A stretch of DNA of 64,000 nucleotides, taken from the NCBI GenBank assembly GCA_027886175.1, contig JAJNNQ010000075.1, forward strand, positions 83,431,001-83,495,000. Direction: 5' to 3'. Every line of letters begins with the position of its first letter. Position 1 is the stretch's first letter. This DNA is from Phylloscopus collybita (Eukaryota > Chordata > Aves > Passeriformes > Phylloscopidae). Position numbers and translations under genes: made by a program. The notes below the pieces were generated by a model. That model was not told where the DNA came from and did no database searches. It saw only the letters and a list, made by a program, of their open reading frames with translations. Below are positions 13,056 through 24,933 of the stretch, piece after piece.

Positions 13056-14364
13056 AGATCTGAACTGGACTGAACCCAGTTCTTTCCTTTTTCCTTTTTT
13101 TTTTTTTTCCCCTTCTCATATCTGCAGTTTCTTTATATCTTTATATTCTTTGGGTTTACACCAATTCATGGCTGACAAAGATGCCATTCAGTATTTACAG
13201 AAGAACGATGGCATTTGATTTGGGTGTCTTTATTGAGTTCCTGAGGAATATAGATAACCCAAACACCTTTTGAATTCAGTGCTGTGTGCCAAACTACTCT
13301 GTGTCACAGCTGAGTATCTATCTTGCCTTCTGGAAATGTGCTTCTCTCCCTCTGGTGACTACAGAGGGAAATCAGGATGACAGTTCTCAAAATCTTGCTG
13401 GGAAGAATGCAAGAAGCTGGCTTGTGGCTGCAGAGGACCTGCCAGAGCTGGAGGCAGGCTCCCCTCTCTGAGAGCTGCAGTTGGGTTTGAGATATTTTGA
13501 GGAAAGTCTTGGTGCTCAGCAGATTTTTCTATGGCACTTTGCAACTATCTCACTTCACTATATAGGAGCACTCCAAGTGAAGGGAAAAAACATCACTAAA
13601 AGCCTGTTAAACAGTCTGCTGGAAGAGTCTTGTTTTGCTCTGGTTTTTTTCTCACCACAGCCTGTGGGATTTTCAGAGTTTTTTAGTGGAACATAGACCC
13701 AGCTTCCTAATAATAATTATCTTGGTTTTTTTCATCGTGATATAAACAATAGTTTATTTTCTGTGCAGCATGTGAACTTGGTCTAAAGCCCTAATTTTTC
13801 ACAGTCTACATGAAAATTGCAAACCAGCTCAGCATCTGAACTTTTTTTAGCCCCTAATTTGAGTAGCTGAACCCAGCCCTCCATCTGAAGACCCATGAAC
13901 TCTGACAAACTCAGTCTGCATCCAAGCTTTGTATTATCTCTCTAGTATCAATCAAATCAACTACAGGAGCGGCTTCAAATAGAAACCCTCTCTTCCCATG
14001 CCCCTTCTTCATTCTTGTAATGTCAAGGCAGTGTTAAGGATATTTTGATGTTCTGCCAACTTTGAGACCATAAAGAATGGTTAACCCAGCCTGGCTTTTG
14101 ACCTCCTAACAGCAGACAGCACTAGCCACAGAAGTGATGTGCAAGTGGTAGAGGTGGCAGGGTACATTTATGGCCCCCCTGCCTCCTCCAAGACTTTCCA
14201 ATCACTCTTCAGAGAACAACTGCTTTAAAAAACTTTTTGATAACACAGAGAAGATCATGAAGAAGGCCAGAATTTCTCAGACACAGCTGCTGTCTTCTTA
14301 ATTCTCCTCCTGTACACACACACACATTTGCCTAAATACCTGTTAACTGCACTAAGGTACTGAA
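13056..14364. other. Noncoding stretch, nothing recognised
   Basis: After the MIR-like relic comes a pyrimidine tract (13082-13112) and then ordinary sequence. A separated inverted pair, ATGCCAT and ATGGCAT, lies near 13180-13215. Short overlapping open frames on both strands at 13286-13696 have no recognisable content. Confidence 0.65.
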
Positions 14365-14386
14365 ATTCCAAGTTATTCCTTGGAAT
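14365..14386. repeat. Perfect hairpin: 8-base arms, 6-base loop
   Basis: ATTCCAAG and CTTGGAAT flank TTATTC, just upstream of the polypyrimidine tract. Confidence 0.9.
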
Positions 14387-14444
14387 GAGCTGAAAGCCTT
14401 TCCTGAAGATTACAGCAAAGACAGATTTTATTTTTTTTTTTCAA

Positions 14445-14527
14445 AATTCTTCTCTATTTCTTTTTCTTTTCCTCTTTTTTTCTTTTTTTTTTTTTTTTTC
14501 CCTCCCCCCACCCCCCCCGCCCCCTCC
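14445..14527. repeat. Polypyrimidine tract, T-rich then C-rich
   Basis: A nearly pure pyrimidine stretch begins as T-rich sequence with interspersed C and ends in four C runs (14500-14502, 14504-14509, 14511-14518, 14520-14524). The C runs make the minus strand G-quadruplex-prone. The tract ends in CCACAGCAG, a tandem acceptor-like sequence (see the exon candidate at 14532-14655). Confidence 0.9.
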
Positions 14528-14531
14528 ACAG

Positions 14532-14655
14532 CAGGATGCCATCAGCTGGGTCTCCCTGTTGGCAACAGCAGGAGAGATGGTGACGCCCCTCGTGTTTGCA
14601 GCAAAGGCTGCCCAGAGAGCAAAACAGAGGGAGCTGCCAAAAGAGCCAGTCCAGG
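14532..14655 (+). other. Weak exon candidate with tandem acceptor
   Basis: A long polypyrimidine tract runs into CCACAGCAG, a NAGNAG-type tandem acceptor, and the segment ends at CCAGG followed by GTATGA, a good donor. The frame from 14535 is open for 40 codons (DAISWVSLLATAGEMV, then an Ala/Lys/Arg/Gln-rich part) and stops at TAG in the putative intron. A second frame is open too, which weakens the coding case. No family is recognised. Confidence 0.17.
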
Positions 14656-17600
14656 GTATGAAAGTTAGCAGCTAGCAATAACTGCGGTGTGAAACATTCC
14701 CATGAAGTCCAGACATCAAGGATGCTGCTTGGAATAGCTTGAATGTCCTGCATTCTTTTCCAGTGAAAACAGCAGATATACAACAGCAGCGTGGGAGACA
14801 GCAGCCAAGGAGGAACACATGAGTCCCAGAGAACAGGCCATCAATTTTCTTGCTGTGGCTGACTGAAGGAAACTGAAATGTATATTGCAGTGGCTTCTGA
14901 TGCCAGAATGCAAGCTGCCCTTCAAACTCAAAGCATGTTATCCTAAAAACTGAGCAAAAAATCCCCCAAGCTATTAATAGAATTGTATAAAGAAATACCT
15001 TGTAGTTTTTAATCACGTACATATGGAACTGAGAAACCAAGCATAAAATGTCAGTGTGGCTATTACATGGGTCACTGGAACAGGTTTATGTTAGCTAATA
15101 TGCTGAAATAGTAGATTAGGAAGAGGATAGTTTATAGTCTTTCTTTCATTTGTTGACAGGAAGAATCAGGAGCAGATTTGTTTTATGCTTGATCCCATCA
15201 CAGAACAGCTACAAACAGAGTAGAGCTTAAAATCCAGGCAACTGAAATGGGATAATGTGCGTATACATTTTTTAGTGGATGAATGAGATGCTTGTGAAGG
15301 GGAAGAGCTAATGAGATCACAACGATTAGCAGAGCAGAATGCTCTTGTGTGACCCTGTGAAGTGACTCAGCAAAGAAGTATGATTTGGCATCCTATTGCA
15401 GATCTGGTACACACCCCAACCCCTCATGATGCAACATTCATGAAGAAAAGATCTCCCTTGGACCTGTAGAAAACAAGTTTATTCTTAAAAGAAAAAAGTG
15501 TTCTATCCTATGTGGTGATACGGGTGTTCTAGCAGGTCACTAAAAATAGCCAGGACTTTAAGGCCACCCTAACACATCTGAAAACTTCATCACTTCATTC
15601 CATGCTGCGTTTGATTGCTCTGCAGTGTAATTCCTGGCTCTTTGCTCCTGCCTGCTATTGCTCCTGTGTTTATTCTAGCTTTATGAGCAAGCTGTCTCTT
15701 TGTGAGAAAGAGAGCATCTTTGAAAAATCAAGCCACATGTATCTACCAGGCCTTCTTAAATTTTAATCAGAACATCATGAGAATCAAATCATTGAGAATA
15801 CCTAGGTGACTTGTGACATAAATGTGCAGTTGAATGCAAAAAGCATTGCAAAACCTGTCAATAATTAGTCTCTTTCATCTTGCCTGGAACCAGGCCAAAA
15901 CTCAAGTTGAAATTCTCTCTGCAGTCATGACAGAGCAGACTGCAGCCTCCAAAGCCCAGCACAATGAGAGACAGAATAAATGGGCAGTGCTCTGGCTTCT
16001 ACCTGGGTTACAGCACTGCGATACTTTCCTCCCACCTTCACATATCATTCTGCTTTGTGTTAAATCCTGCACACTATTTTGGCTGTGCTGGCATCCTGTG
16101 AGCTCTGTGCAGCACTGTTTGAGGGAAGGCACCTGCAACGGGGCTTTCCTGGTCCAGGTCAAGGAGACAGAAGGGAGCAGCCTTCTCCATTCAGCTCAGG
16201 AAGAACAGTAGACTTTTCCTCTTGTTGTGGGAGATCTGAACAATTCTAAGACAGCTCCAAATTGTCATTTTTCCCCTGGGTAGTCAAAGCTCTCAGCTCA
16301 AATTGTCAGCGAACAAAAACAAAGGAAAATACTAGGGAGTATGGATGCTGCTGAGGAACAAATCCTACAGTAGGACAGGTACAATTCTGTACAATTCTGT
16401 ATCTAACCAAAGGCAGATTTATTTTTTTCCCGGTCCTCCAACAAGTTTTATGTCTACTAGTCTGATTTCTTTTCAAATAAGAGAAAGATTTCAGCTCCAT
16501 CTGTCAGGCTGGGGCAGCACATCTCATACCTTGAAATCTGCCATCACCAATGAGAGTAGAACAGGGATTTATAAAAAATGAACCTACAGTTGCATGCTTA
16601 TAACATTACAGATGGATGTTCATACATGGCACCGTGATCTACATCTTTCATAAAAAAATGATGTCTTTTGTGTTTTTTCCCTTTTTTCCTTTTATTTGGA
16701 AGCCAAACTTTCACAGAACTGACAGGAGAGGAAAGTTTGCAGGGTGCCATCAGCTGACAAACTCAGTCATCAATCAAATCAAACTCAATCCATCTACTTT
16801 TCATGAATTCATTTAAAAAAGGAAGAAAGTTAGTTTCAAATGTCTAATTTCTTTTATGATGTGATTGCTTTTCCATCTTCAAAAAAACTTTAACATATTT
16901 CACCGCAGCTCTATTTCAATATATTATGTTCAGACCAAATTGTTTCTTTCCACATTACATCCTAATGGATTATACACCTTGGTACGTATCAACACAGGCA
17001 CTAATGTAATGCAGTCTCAGATCAGCATATCCAGCTTTCCAACCTCAGTAGGGAGATGATAAGTCAGTTTTTCATCTCTTACTTCTTCGATTAAGAGATT
17101 GTGACACTTTTGCCTCCCACTTTTTTTTGCTTAATCTTACCCCTCACGCTGCTCATGTCTTGGTACTTTTTCTCTGCAGAACAGCAAACATATTTTAATG
17201 ACAGGCTAGGAATGGTGGCATATTCCTGAGAAACTTTGAGATCAAGAATCTTGTTAAAGAGGAAGTGGAAAGGAAAGGGGAAAGGATCTTTTACTTATAT
17301 AACATTCTTCTCCTGCTCCTACTTTGTGTGCCTCAAAACATACTTGAAATAAACCAAACTTGAGGGGGAAAATATTTTCAATGTCTCCACATTTCAGAAA
17401 CAAAGTGCCCTGATCATTTGGAGCTTGTTCTCCAAATAAATACTTTAATGATTCTTGCCACTCTGCAGCAAATTTTCTGGGTATCCAGCTTGAAAGCTGA
17501 CCTCTTGTTCCATAATGCTGTTTACAGTGAACAAAGACCCAAAAGGTGACCCAACGCTTGCCCTCCTGTCATGGTTAAAGGCAGAGATGGAGGATAAAAG

Positions 17601-18120
17601 TGTGTAGGCCATTTTGTCTGTAAAGCCTGAGAGATCTACAGTCATGTCAAGGCTGTCCTTTCTTGAATGTTTTTCTGTGATTCTGAAGCTAGCTGTATCT
17701 GGGGTGACAGGATCTATTTTCAATAGTTCTGGACCAGAAATCTCTCTCAAGTGATTTTGATCCTGCTGAGTGGATTAGAGAGTTTATGCAACAGAGCTCT
17801 GAAGTGTGGCTGAGAATTACAGCACCAGGAGGCTGAGGGGGATGCTCAGTGCTGTGGCAGACATTTGGGCAGCTGAGCTGAGCCTGGGGGTGTTTCACTT
17901 CATCAGAAGCAGTGAAAATGGGAAACCCTACACTGGTTTTGAGGGAGGAAAGGTAACTAACTGTCTCTGCTCTTTTTAGATGGGGAAGATTTACTGAAAT
18001 CAACTGAAAGAATAACTCTGTAGAGGAAATGAAAAAAAATTAAGAGATGTCATTTCAGAATTTCTGACTGCTTTTTCCAAATAAGAGTAGTGGAAGAAAA
18101 CAGCCAAGGTCGTGTACACT

Positions 18121-18143
18121 TACTAGGATATTACGTCCTAGTA
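18121..18143. repeat. Perfect hairpin: 8-base arms, 7-base loop
   Basis: TACTAGGA and TCCTAGTA flank TATTACG. No flanking feature explains it. Confidence 0.9.
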
Positions 18144-18330
18144 TCTTATTGCAATCCTTTTCACAGTGATTACAGAATTTTTCTCACTGGAGAGATTGTC
18201 TTATTTCTTTCTTGCACAATTCTCTTCTTGTAAATTAACAAAGCAAAACAATTAAAGTAATCATTTTAACTCAGGACCTTTGTGACTTGGAGATGATACT
18301 TCTGTCCTTCAGAAAAGTAAGAATTAGAAG

Positions 18331-18359
<29 letters not shown>
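18331..18359. repeat. Poly-T tract with one C
   Basis: Nine T, one C, then nineteen T on the plus strand. No retroposon body is recognisable on either side. Confidence 0.95.
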
Positions 18360-18361
<2 letters not shown>

Positions 18362-21300
18362 GGTTTCATATTCAGGAACAGGAAGCTACAGACAGTAGTT
18401 CATTCCTCTACTTTCAACCTTTAAGATAGTAAAACCAGAAGTGTTTCTAATAGATAAGTGAGCTGTTTTATGTCTCCCCACTCTGGAGAGGGTGCTGGAA
18501 AGGGTAAGCCTTCTTCCATCTTTCATATATGCTATAATTCAAGCCTGAAGCAGGACCACCAGTCCAAGAGAAATCAGGGACGTTTCTTAGAGGGGTACAT
18601 TTTCACCACAGGAAGAAGAAAAGAACTATGGGGGAGGAAAAAATCAGATATTATGTCTCCAGCAATCATTTCTCAAGGCATGCTTATGCATCTGCTATAT
18701 ATTTGGACTGCTTTACTAGCAGATTTTTATTTAACCAGGTGAGCAACTTTACCTATGGAAGAGGGAAAGATAACAAAAGCCTATGTGGGGCATTTCTTAT
18801 GATGACAAAAATGAGAGTGAAAATATAATTAGATTAAGAAACACTGTGGGTATTGTTAAGAGCCATCTCTCTTTGTTCCCCTTTTTATTGCAGAGCCCTG
18901 TGGTTTGGAGGTACTTGGCATTCTCCTAACTGCTTCCCTCCTACCAATTTCCCTCTAGGATTAGACAGCAGTACAAATATTATTGCACTCTGCAGGCTTT
19001 GCCTTCTGACCTACTCTGCAGAGACATATGTGACGGAGTCAGAGCTGCTGAATAGAAAATGTCTTTCTTAACTCTAGTGCTGGAGGGATGCCAAGGTCCA
19101 GTAGTTCATAAGGGAGATGGAGATGGTAGCATTCCTGAGGGAAGTCAGACTAAAGAAGGAGCCCCAGGTATTTAAGGAAAAGTGTCAGTTCAAAAAATAA
19201 AATGTGGGTGAGGGTGAAGAGGAAGGGCTACAAAAGATGTGGGTGAGGGGAAGTTAAGGATGTTAGCTGGGGTGTCTCATCCCTTCAGGTGTGAGACCAG
19301 TGCTTCTGCAGGAGCTGTGTCACTGCAGCTCTCAGTCCACCCCACCGGTCTTGCAGGGCAATGAAGTTAGCAGGAGAGATTCATGAAGCACTGTAGGATG
19401 TGTCTGTATGTATGAGAGTGTTAAGTGTGTTTCTCTGGGAAAGTCTCCTTGGGAATGGGTTGGGTGAGTCAGAAGTGATAATAGGTGGGAGGGCTTTGCT
19501 GTCCAGTGCTCCCAGTTTGAGGACCTCATCCTGCACTGCACAGCTCAGCTCCCAGCACTGGGGTCAGAAATTCCTCTGAACGAGTTCCCTGTCCTTGCTG
19601 AAGGACTGGAGACCTTTCTGGGAAGCCTTTGCCAAAATGTTTGTTTATGATGAAATCTTCTGCAGCAGAGTATCTTTAGTGAAAGGGAGGGGCTCACAGG
19701 CTTGTTCAAAACCAGGCAGAGCATCACCTGGGACCGTGCCAGACTTCCACACGGCTCTGCTGGCACGATGCCATCCTGACCAGCAGGAGCCCTGTTGCTT
19801 CAGTGCTGCAGGGATCAGTTGGAACTCTCTTAGCCCCTGACTTCCAAACTCATATGGTGGAGGCTCTATTTGTGTGCATGCCAGTGGCGTGGAAAGAATT
19901 CCTCCAGGGAATAGCTCTAGACCTCCACTGTCACTCTTCCTTTTTTACCATGACCAGGGTCTGAGCTACAGCTGCCTGTGGTGGAAATCTCTGCTAAGGC
20001 ACTGGACTGTCCTGTTAAGTGTGTGTCCATGCTGTGCTGGAGACTGGAGATGCCAGGGAGGGCAATTCGTCAAGATAAAAATCAACAAGAACCTTCTCCA
20101 AAAATATGACTGAATCCAAACTCAGACACTCATGAGGGCTGCTAAAAGCCAGTTGTTCCTGCTTGGATTTTATTAGCTTTTCTCAGTAACTCCTGTACTC
20201 TCTAACCCCTGACTCCATCAAGGCTCTGATGAAAAAATGCTAACATACCATGAGAGAAACTTGTCTTTTCTTTTATTGAGTCAAGAACATAGTAAAAGCA
20301 TATCTATCCAGGGACTGGGCTGGTCCTTAACATTTTGTTAAAATTACAAATTATGTCTTTGGAAAAGAATAGAAGAATTTTATTTCACGTCATTGAAATC
20401 AGGAAGGACAAGAAATTTTCACAGGAGCTTGTTTTCTGTGCACCCTAATGTGTACATCAAATGAGTTATTTCACTGGCTAAATCATGAAATATGAGTTTT
20501 AGTCTTGTCATTGCTTAATTTTTTTATAGTACTGCATTAAGGAAGATTTTCAACTCCTCTTCAGTGGATATTATATTTTTGGAGAGATATATGCGGTTTA
20601 TAAACTGTTTTGCCCCAAGATATTTGCAGTTGCAGTTGTCATAAGAGTCAAATCAGGCACTGAGCATTAACTGCCACCTTCCCAATGTGAAATACTGGAT
20701 GGTAAACACCAGGAATGTGTGGCTCATTCACACTGTAAACACAGTGTAAACAAAAGCAACAAGAAAAGAATTGGGTAAACAAAAGGGGATGATCACATAC
20801 AGCTAATTTGTACCCCTATTATTTTCAAGTTTCAGCTTAAATTTGTAGGATATCTTGCAGAACTTAGTACCTCTTGCCGTGGGGACTAGCCTTTCTTTTT
20901 AATTATTGGAGGACTTTAGGAGCTTTTGCTATAATTTTTGTCTTCATGTTTATCGGTTGAAAGGAAAAAAAAGGCACAGCTTATAAATTTTTCTTTTTCT
21001 AAGACGTTCAACAATAGTCTTTTGTGGTCTGAGCTACTGTAGTTCACTGTACTTAAAGAAAAAAAAAAAAAAATGCAAAACTTGTGGCAAGCTTGATACC
21101 AGGCAGCAGCAGCAGGAGTGGAAATTGCTTAGTGAGGTCCTTGCACAGCAAAATGTGCACTTGAAGGACATAAAACATTCTAGTTGATACTGAATGAAAA
21201 ACTGCATCTCTACAAAGCAGGGCTTCTGCTTCCCACATCAGGCTTCACAGAGCCAGTGATGGGACAGACATTCAGAAGTTTTACTGTTATTGTTTTATTT

Positions 21301-21628
21301 TTTGCTTAGCTTGCCTGCTTGGTATAAAGCTGCATTTTATTTACCATTAATATTACTTTAGAGGCAAGGTTCCAATTTTATCAGTTTATAACTCTGACAA
21401 ATGGGGTTCTTCATTTTCCTTCTGAGATTTCACAAGACCAGCTAACTTTCCTGGCAAGCTACATTTCCTTATTGAAGGCTCTCCTCTGTGGAGTTGGCTG
21501 GGCAAGTTTTTGCTGAAACTAAACAGGGACAAGGCAGGTCTGCCGAGGAACCACACCAAACCCCTGAGCTGAGGGTGTCTGTGTCTGTGCTCCTGGCAGC
21601 AGACAATGCCTGTGGGATGTCACTGCAG

Positions 21629-21786
21629 CTCCTCTCCTCTCCTCTCCTCTCCTCTCCTCTCCTCTCCTCTCCTCTCCTCTCCTCTCCTCTCCTCTCCTCT
21701 CCTCTCCTCTCCTCTCCTCTCCTCTCCTCTCCTCTCCTCTCCTCTCCTCTCCTCTCCTCTCCTCTCCTCTCCTCTCCTCTCCTCTC
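21629..21786. repeat. (CCTCT)n pentamer microsatellite, about 31 copies
   Basis: An uninterrupted array of CCTCT (AGAGG on the other strand) fills 21631-21785, which is 31 perfect copies. One strand is pure pyrimidine and the other pure purine, so the array can form triplex (H-DNA) structures and is likely to vary in length between individuals. Open frames reading through it on both strands encode only Leu-Ser-Ser-Pro-Leu or Arg-Arg-Gly-Glu-Glu repeats and are artefacts of the repeat. Confidence 0.98.
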
Positions 21787-24754
21787 ACGGGGCACCCGAA
21801 TTTACCTCTCATTGTGACAATTCAGTGCCCTTGTTAAAGCCTTGGTTGAGAAATCTTTTGTTAGCTGAGCTTGATAATCTCAGAGACAACTCTGATGACT
21901 CTGTGCTCTGCAAGGTCTCTGCTTTTCTCCTGCAGCTGTGAGGAGAATGCAAAGAGGGTGGAGAAGGTGGCAGTGGAGCCAACCTGGCAGGTTCACAGGG
22001 CCACACCTTCCCCAGCATGGAAAACACAGGGGGATTGTCAGCAAAACCTCTCTCCGTATGAAAATGGATAAAAAGGCAGTGCCTGAGCTGATATTTTTAG
22101 GATTCTGCAGCTGTTTTTTAGTTTCTGAAGACTCTCACTGCATGTGATTAGGAACTCCACTGTGAATACACATGTAATGGTAGATGAAAACTAAAGGTAG
22201 GTAGAGGATAAGCAAAAGATGCCACTAAAACAGAGGTTTTACAATCTTGTAACATCATGAAAAAGCTTTCATCTACTGTTTTCTGCCTGTCTTATTACAG
22301 AAACTGAGAAACCTCAACCTGTTAAGTTAAACTCTAAATTTTAAACACTATGGTAAGAGTTAGATTGCTCTCCATTTCAGCAAGTCAGCTTGTTCTTGAA
22401 ATATTATCCCTGTAGAGCTAGAGAGAAAAGGATGAGGGGTTTACAGTACTTCAGGGTATTTAGAGGAAAGAAAGGACTGGTTGAATTCACTGCCACTATT
22501 TTCACATGTAATTCCCCCCTCCCAGCACATGTCTGAAGGGTTGTAGACCACTTGCCCTTCTCATTTCAGCTTTTAAACTGTAACTATTTGGCCTAGGACT
22601 TTAAATTTACATTATTCCACTTTTTAGAGTGTGTCATCTTGAGATGAATCCCTGTCTCTCCCTAGGAAGGTTGGGGCATATCTGTCCATAGACAAAGTTG
22701 AAGAGTGGAGGAAGAATGGCACTTTCTTAGGATGTACACAAGAGAATATTGTTTCCAGGCTTGCCTGTAATTTCTGTTAGGCTGATCAAATTTGCAGTCT
22801 CTCCAACTGGGACTCAATATCCAATGGTAAGGAGGGGGTCCTTCTTTGAAGAATTGACATCAGATGCAGAAAACTTTTCACTTTATGGCCCTGGGCACAA
22901 AGCACCAACTTTAATTGACAGGACCCCAGGACTGCTAATTAGAAACTGGCAAACCTAGGACATCTGGACACCTTATCAGAGGTTTATCAAGATTACCGGT
23001 ATGATCCATACAAAAACTTAATGGGAATCAGCTGTCAAACAAGTGAAGTAATTTAGTCAAAGGTTATGATTTTTTTTTTTTTTTTTTGTTGCAACTACAA
23101 TGTGTTACAAACTGAGTTCTCAGTGGCTGTAATAAATGTGCAGTTTCATAACCACTGTTTTTTTGCTCATTGTTTGACTTCCTAGCCAAAAGGACCAGGT
23201 CAAATTCAGAAAGTGAGCATGTCTCTAAAGAAGTCAGTGCAAACCCCTGTGCCAACACTGCCTCTGAACTTGGCCTTCAGTTGAGAGGCTGCGCCCTTTG
23301 TCACCAAGCCAGCTTTAAATCTTTTCCACAGCACTTTCAAGTACTGAGAATCCTGCCACATCATCTTGTCTTTATGTGGCCAGCTGAAAGGGTAATAAAA
23401 GGCCACAGGGGAAAGAAAGAAGTGGCTTTGTAAAGAAAGGTGAAACTGTGTGATCCCATATTTTCCACAGGAGAGATTGGAAAGACCTTATTCTTCTTCA
23501 GATTGCACAAGTTGAGGATTATGATCATTGTTGAGTCAGTATCCTTTGTTAAAATGAAGGAACAAAAGGCATCATCATAAAAGAAGGATGGCCTTGGGTC
23601 TTGCAATCTAGGAAGCCATGGGTGCTTTAATTCCACATAACCACACCTGGAGGTAAGCTGAAATACAAATGCCCCTTTTTTATAATATGCTTTTAAACCT
23701 GTGTTTCTTCTAAATCTTACTGGAGCCATAACCAAGGAAAGCGATCAGTGAAATGTGAAGAAAAGGAGTTGATGTCTAACGCAGGGCCTGTAAACAACAG
23801 GGAACATGATCTCACCTGTTCCTGTTAACTCTGAGATACGCTGAGCCTAAAAGAAGGGAAAAGTCCACTGTTGGGCAAAAGAGTTAAAAAGAACTGTATC
23901 TGGAGCATAGCCTGGGTTGCTGTCTACCCTGTTTTGTGCCTTGATCTGGTTTGGACAACCATTTTGAGGGAACTAGCATAATACATACAAACTGAAGTCA
24001 GTTTTAGCAGAAACTTGCCAGACAATTTTTTTACATGAAAATGGAGTTCCACTATCATAAACAAGGCTGACATTCAGCTGAGCAAACCCAATCTCTCTGT
24101 GTGTAAAACTTCAGACATAGTTTACATTTTACAGTGATCTGATTTTTTTTCTGGCTTCAAACTTTTCTTTTGTTACATTTTTCCAAGTGAATGATGGATA
24201 TATAGAATATTCCTCAAGACTGAAAAGTGAGAATTTATTGTGCTGCCTGCAATATTTTAGCAAGTGAGGAGCTACCTGATAAACAGGGAACTGGAAAGGA
24301 CAACACTAAAACAGACATGAGCTCTTCAGATCCATTAGCTGTGCAGAGAGTTTCAGGTAAGGCTTTTTAATCAATGGCCCCATGGGCATATCTGATCACC
24401 TGGCAGCAGGTCAAATCCTTTGGAAAGATGGAATACTTCTTCTTGCCTTTGAAACATAATGAACAGACATGCCACAGGGTCCAGATGAGTTGCATTTTAA
24501 AAACTCACCTGATTCAACAATCTTCACTGGAGCAGGACTGATACTTCAAACAGGTAGCATGTAGGGATACTAATGGGCTCCTTAAAAATAGTAATTAAGT
24601 CAAAATCACCAGTCTTGACTTAGGCATATGGGCCAAATGTACTTATCTCAGGAAAGCAACGTGTATAAATGATATGTGTTCAGTAAATAGACCATGGAGG
24701 AAGGCCTTCAATATGACCAGTTTAAGCTGTGGCTCCTTTACACATGCTCCATAC
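21787..24754. other. Noncoding stretch, nothing recognised
   Basis: The sequence is GC-richer just after the CCTCT array (21900-22050), then average. A T run of 18 lies at 23070-23087. A 40-base resemblance to an inverted MIR tail near 22291-22330 was too weak to call. The 124-codon minus frame at 23361-23735 has no recognisable domain. Confidence 0.65.
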
Positions 24755-24933
24755 ATTTTGGGGATTGGTTGCTTTGTTTTGGGGTTTGTTTTTGGGTTTT
24801 TTTGTTTGTTTTTTGTTTGTTTTGTTTGTTTGTTTGTTTTTGTTTGTTTTTGGTTTTTTGTGTGTGTTTTTTGTTGTTGTTTTTTGTTTGTTTGTTTGTT
24901 TGTTTGTGGTTTTTTTTTTTTTTTGTATACTGC
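24755..24933. repeat. T/G-only low-complexity tract rich in TTTG
   Basis: About 180 bases consist almost only of T and G on the plus strand, with repeated GTTT/TTTG units, short GTGTGTG and TTGTTG interludes and a final T run. All open frames here are Phe/Val/Cys-rich on the plus strand or Lys/Gln/Thr/Asn-rich on the minus strand, and are composition artefacts. Read on the minus strand it is a CAAA-rich tract like the one at 41.92-42.04 kb. Confidence 0.95.

Larger units (their letters stand above)
14656..21628. other. Noncoding stretch without supported genes
   Basis: Apart from the hairpin at 18.1 kb and the T tract at 18.3 kb this is ordinary sequence. A duplicated ACAATTCTGT lies near 16380-16398. 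The segment 19330-20080 is somewhat GC-richer and has overlapping short frames on both strands without a known match. An A run lies at 21059-21073. The 125-codon plus frame at 15834-16211 is opposed by an 86-codon minus frame and matches nothing known. Confidence 0.65.

Noticed and set aside
17566..17600. TGTCATGGTTAAA, similar to the start of some avian LTRs
   Set aside because: No LTR body, polyadenylation signal, CA end or primer-binding site follows. Twelve bases are not enough.
18978..19005. TATTGCACTCTGCAGGC, sharing the miR-25/92 seed
   Set aside because: The bases after the seed differ from that family, and no microRNA-length hairpin is apparent around it.
21469..21941. Long frames with RRGEE or LSSPL repeats on both strands
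   Set aside because: Pure translation of the CCTCT microsatellite, whose unit length of five bases leaves every frame open.
22291..22330. ATTACAGAAACTGAGAAACC, resembling an inverted MIR tail
   Set aside because: Only about 40 bases match, with no further MIR similarity on either side.
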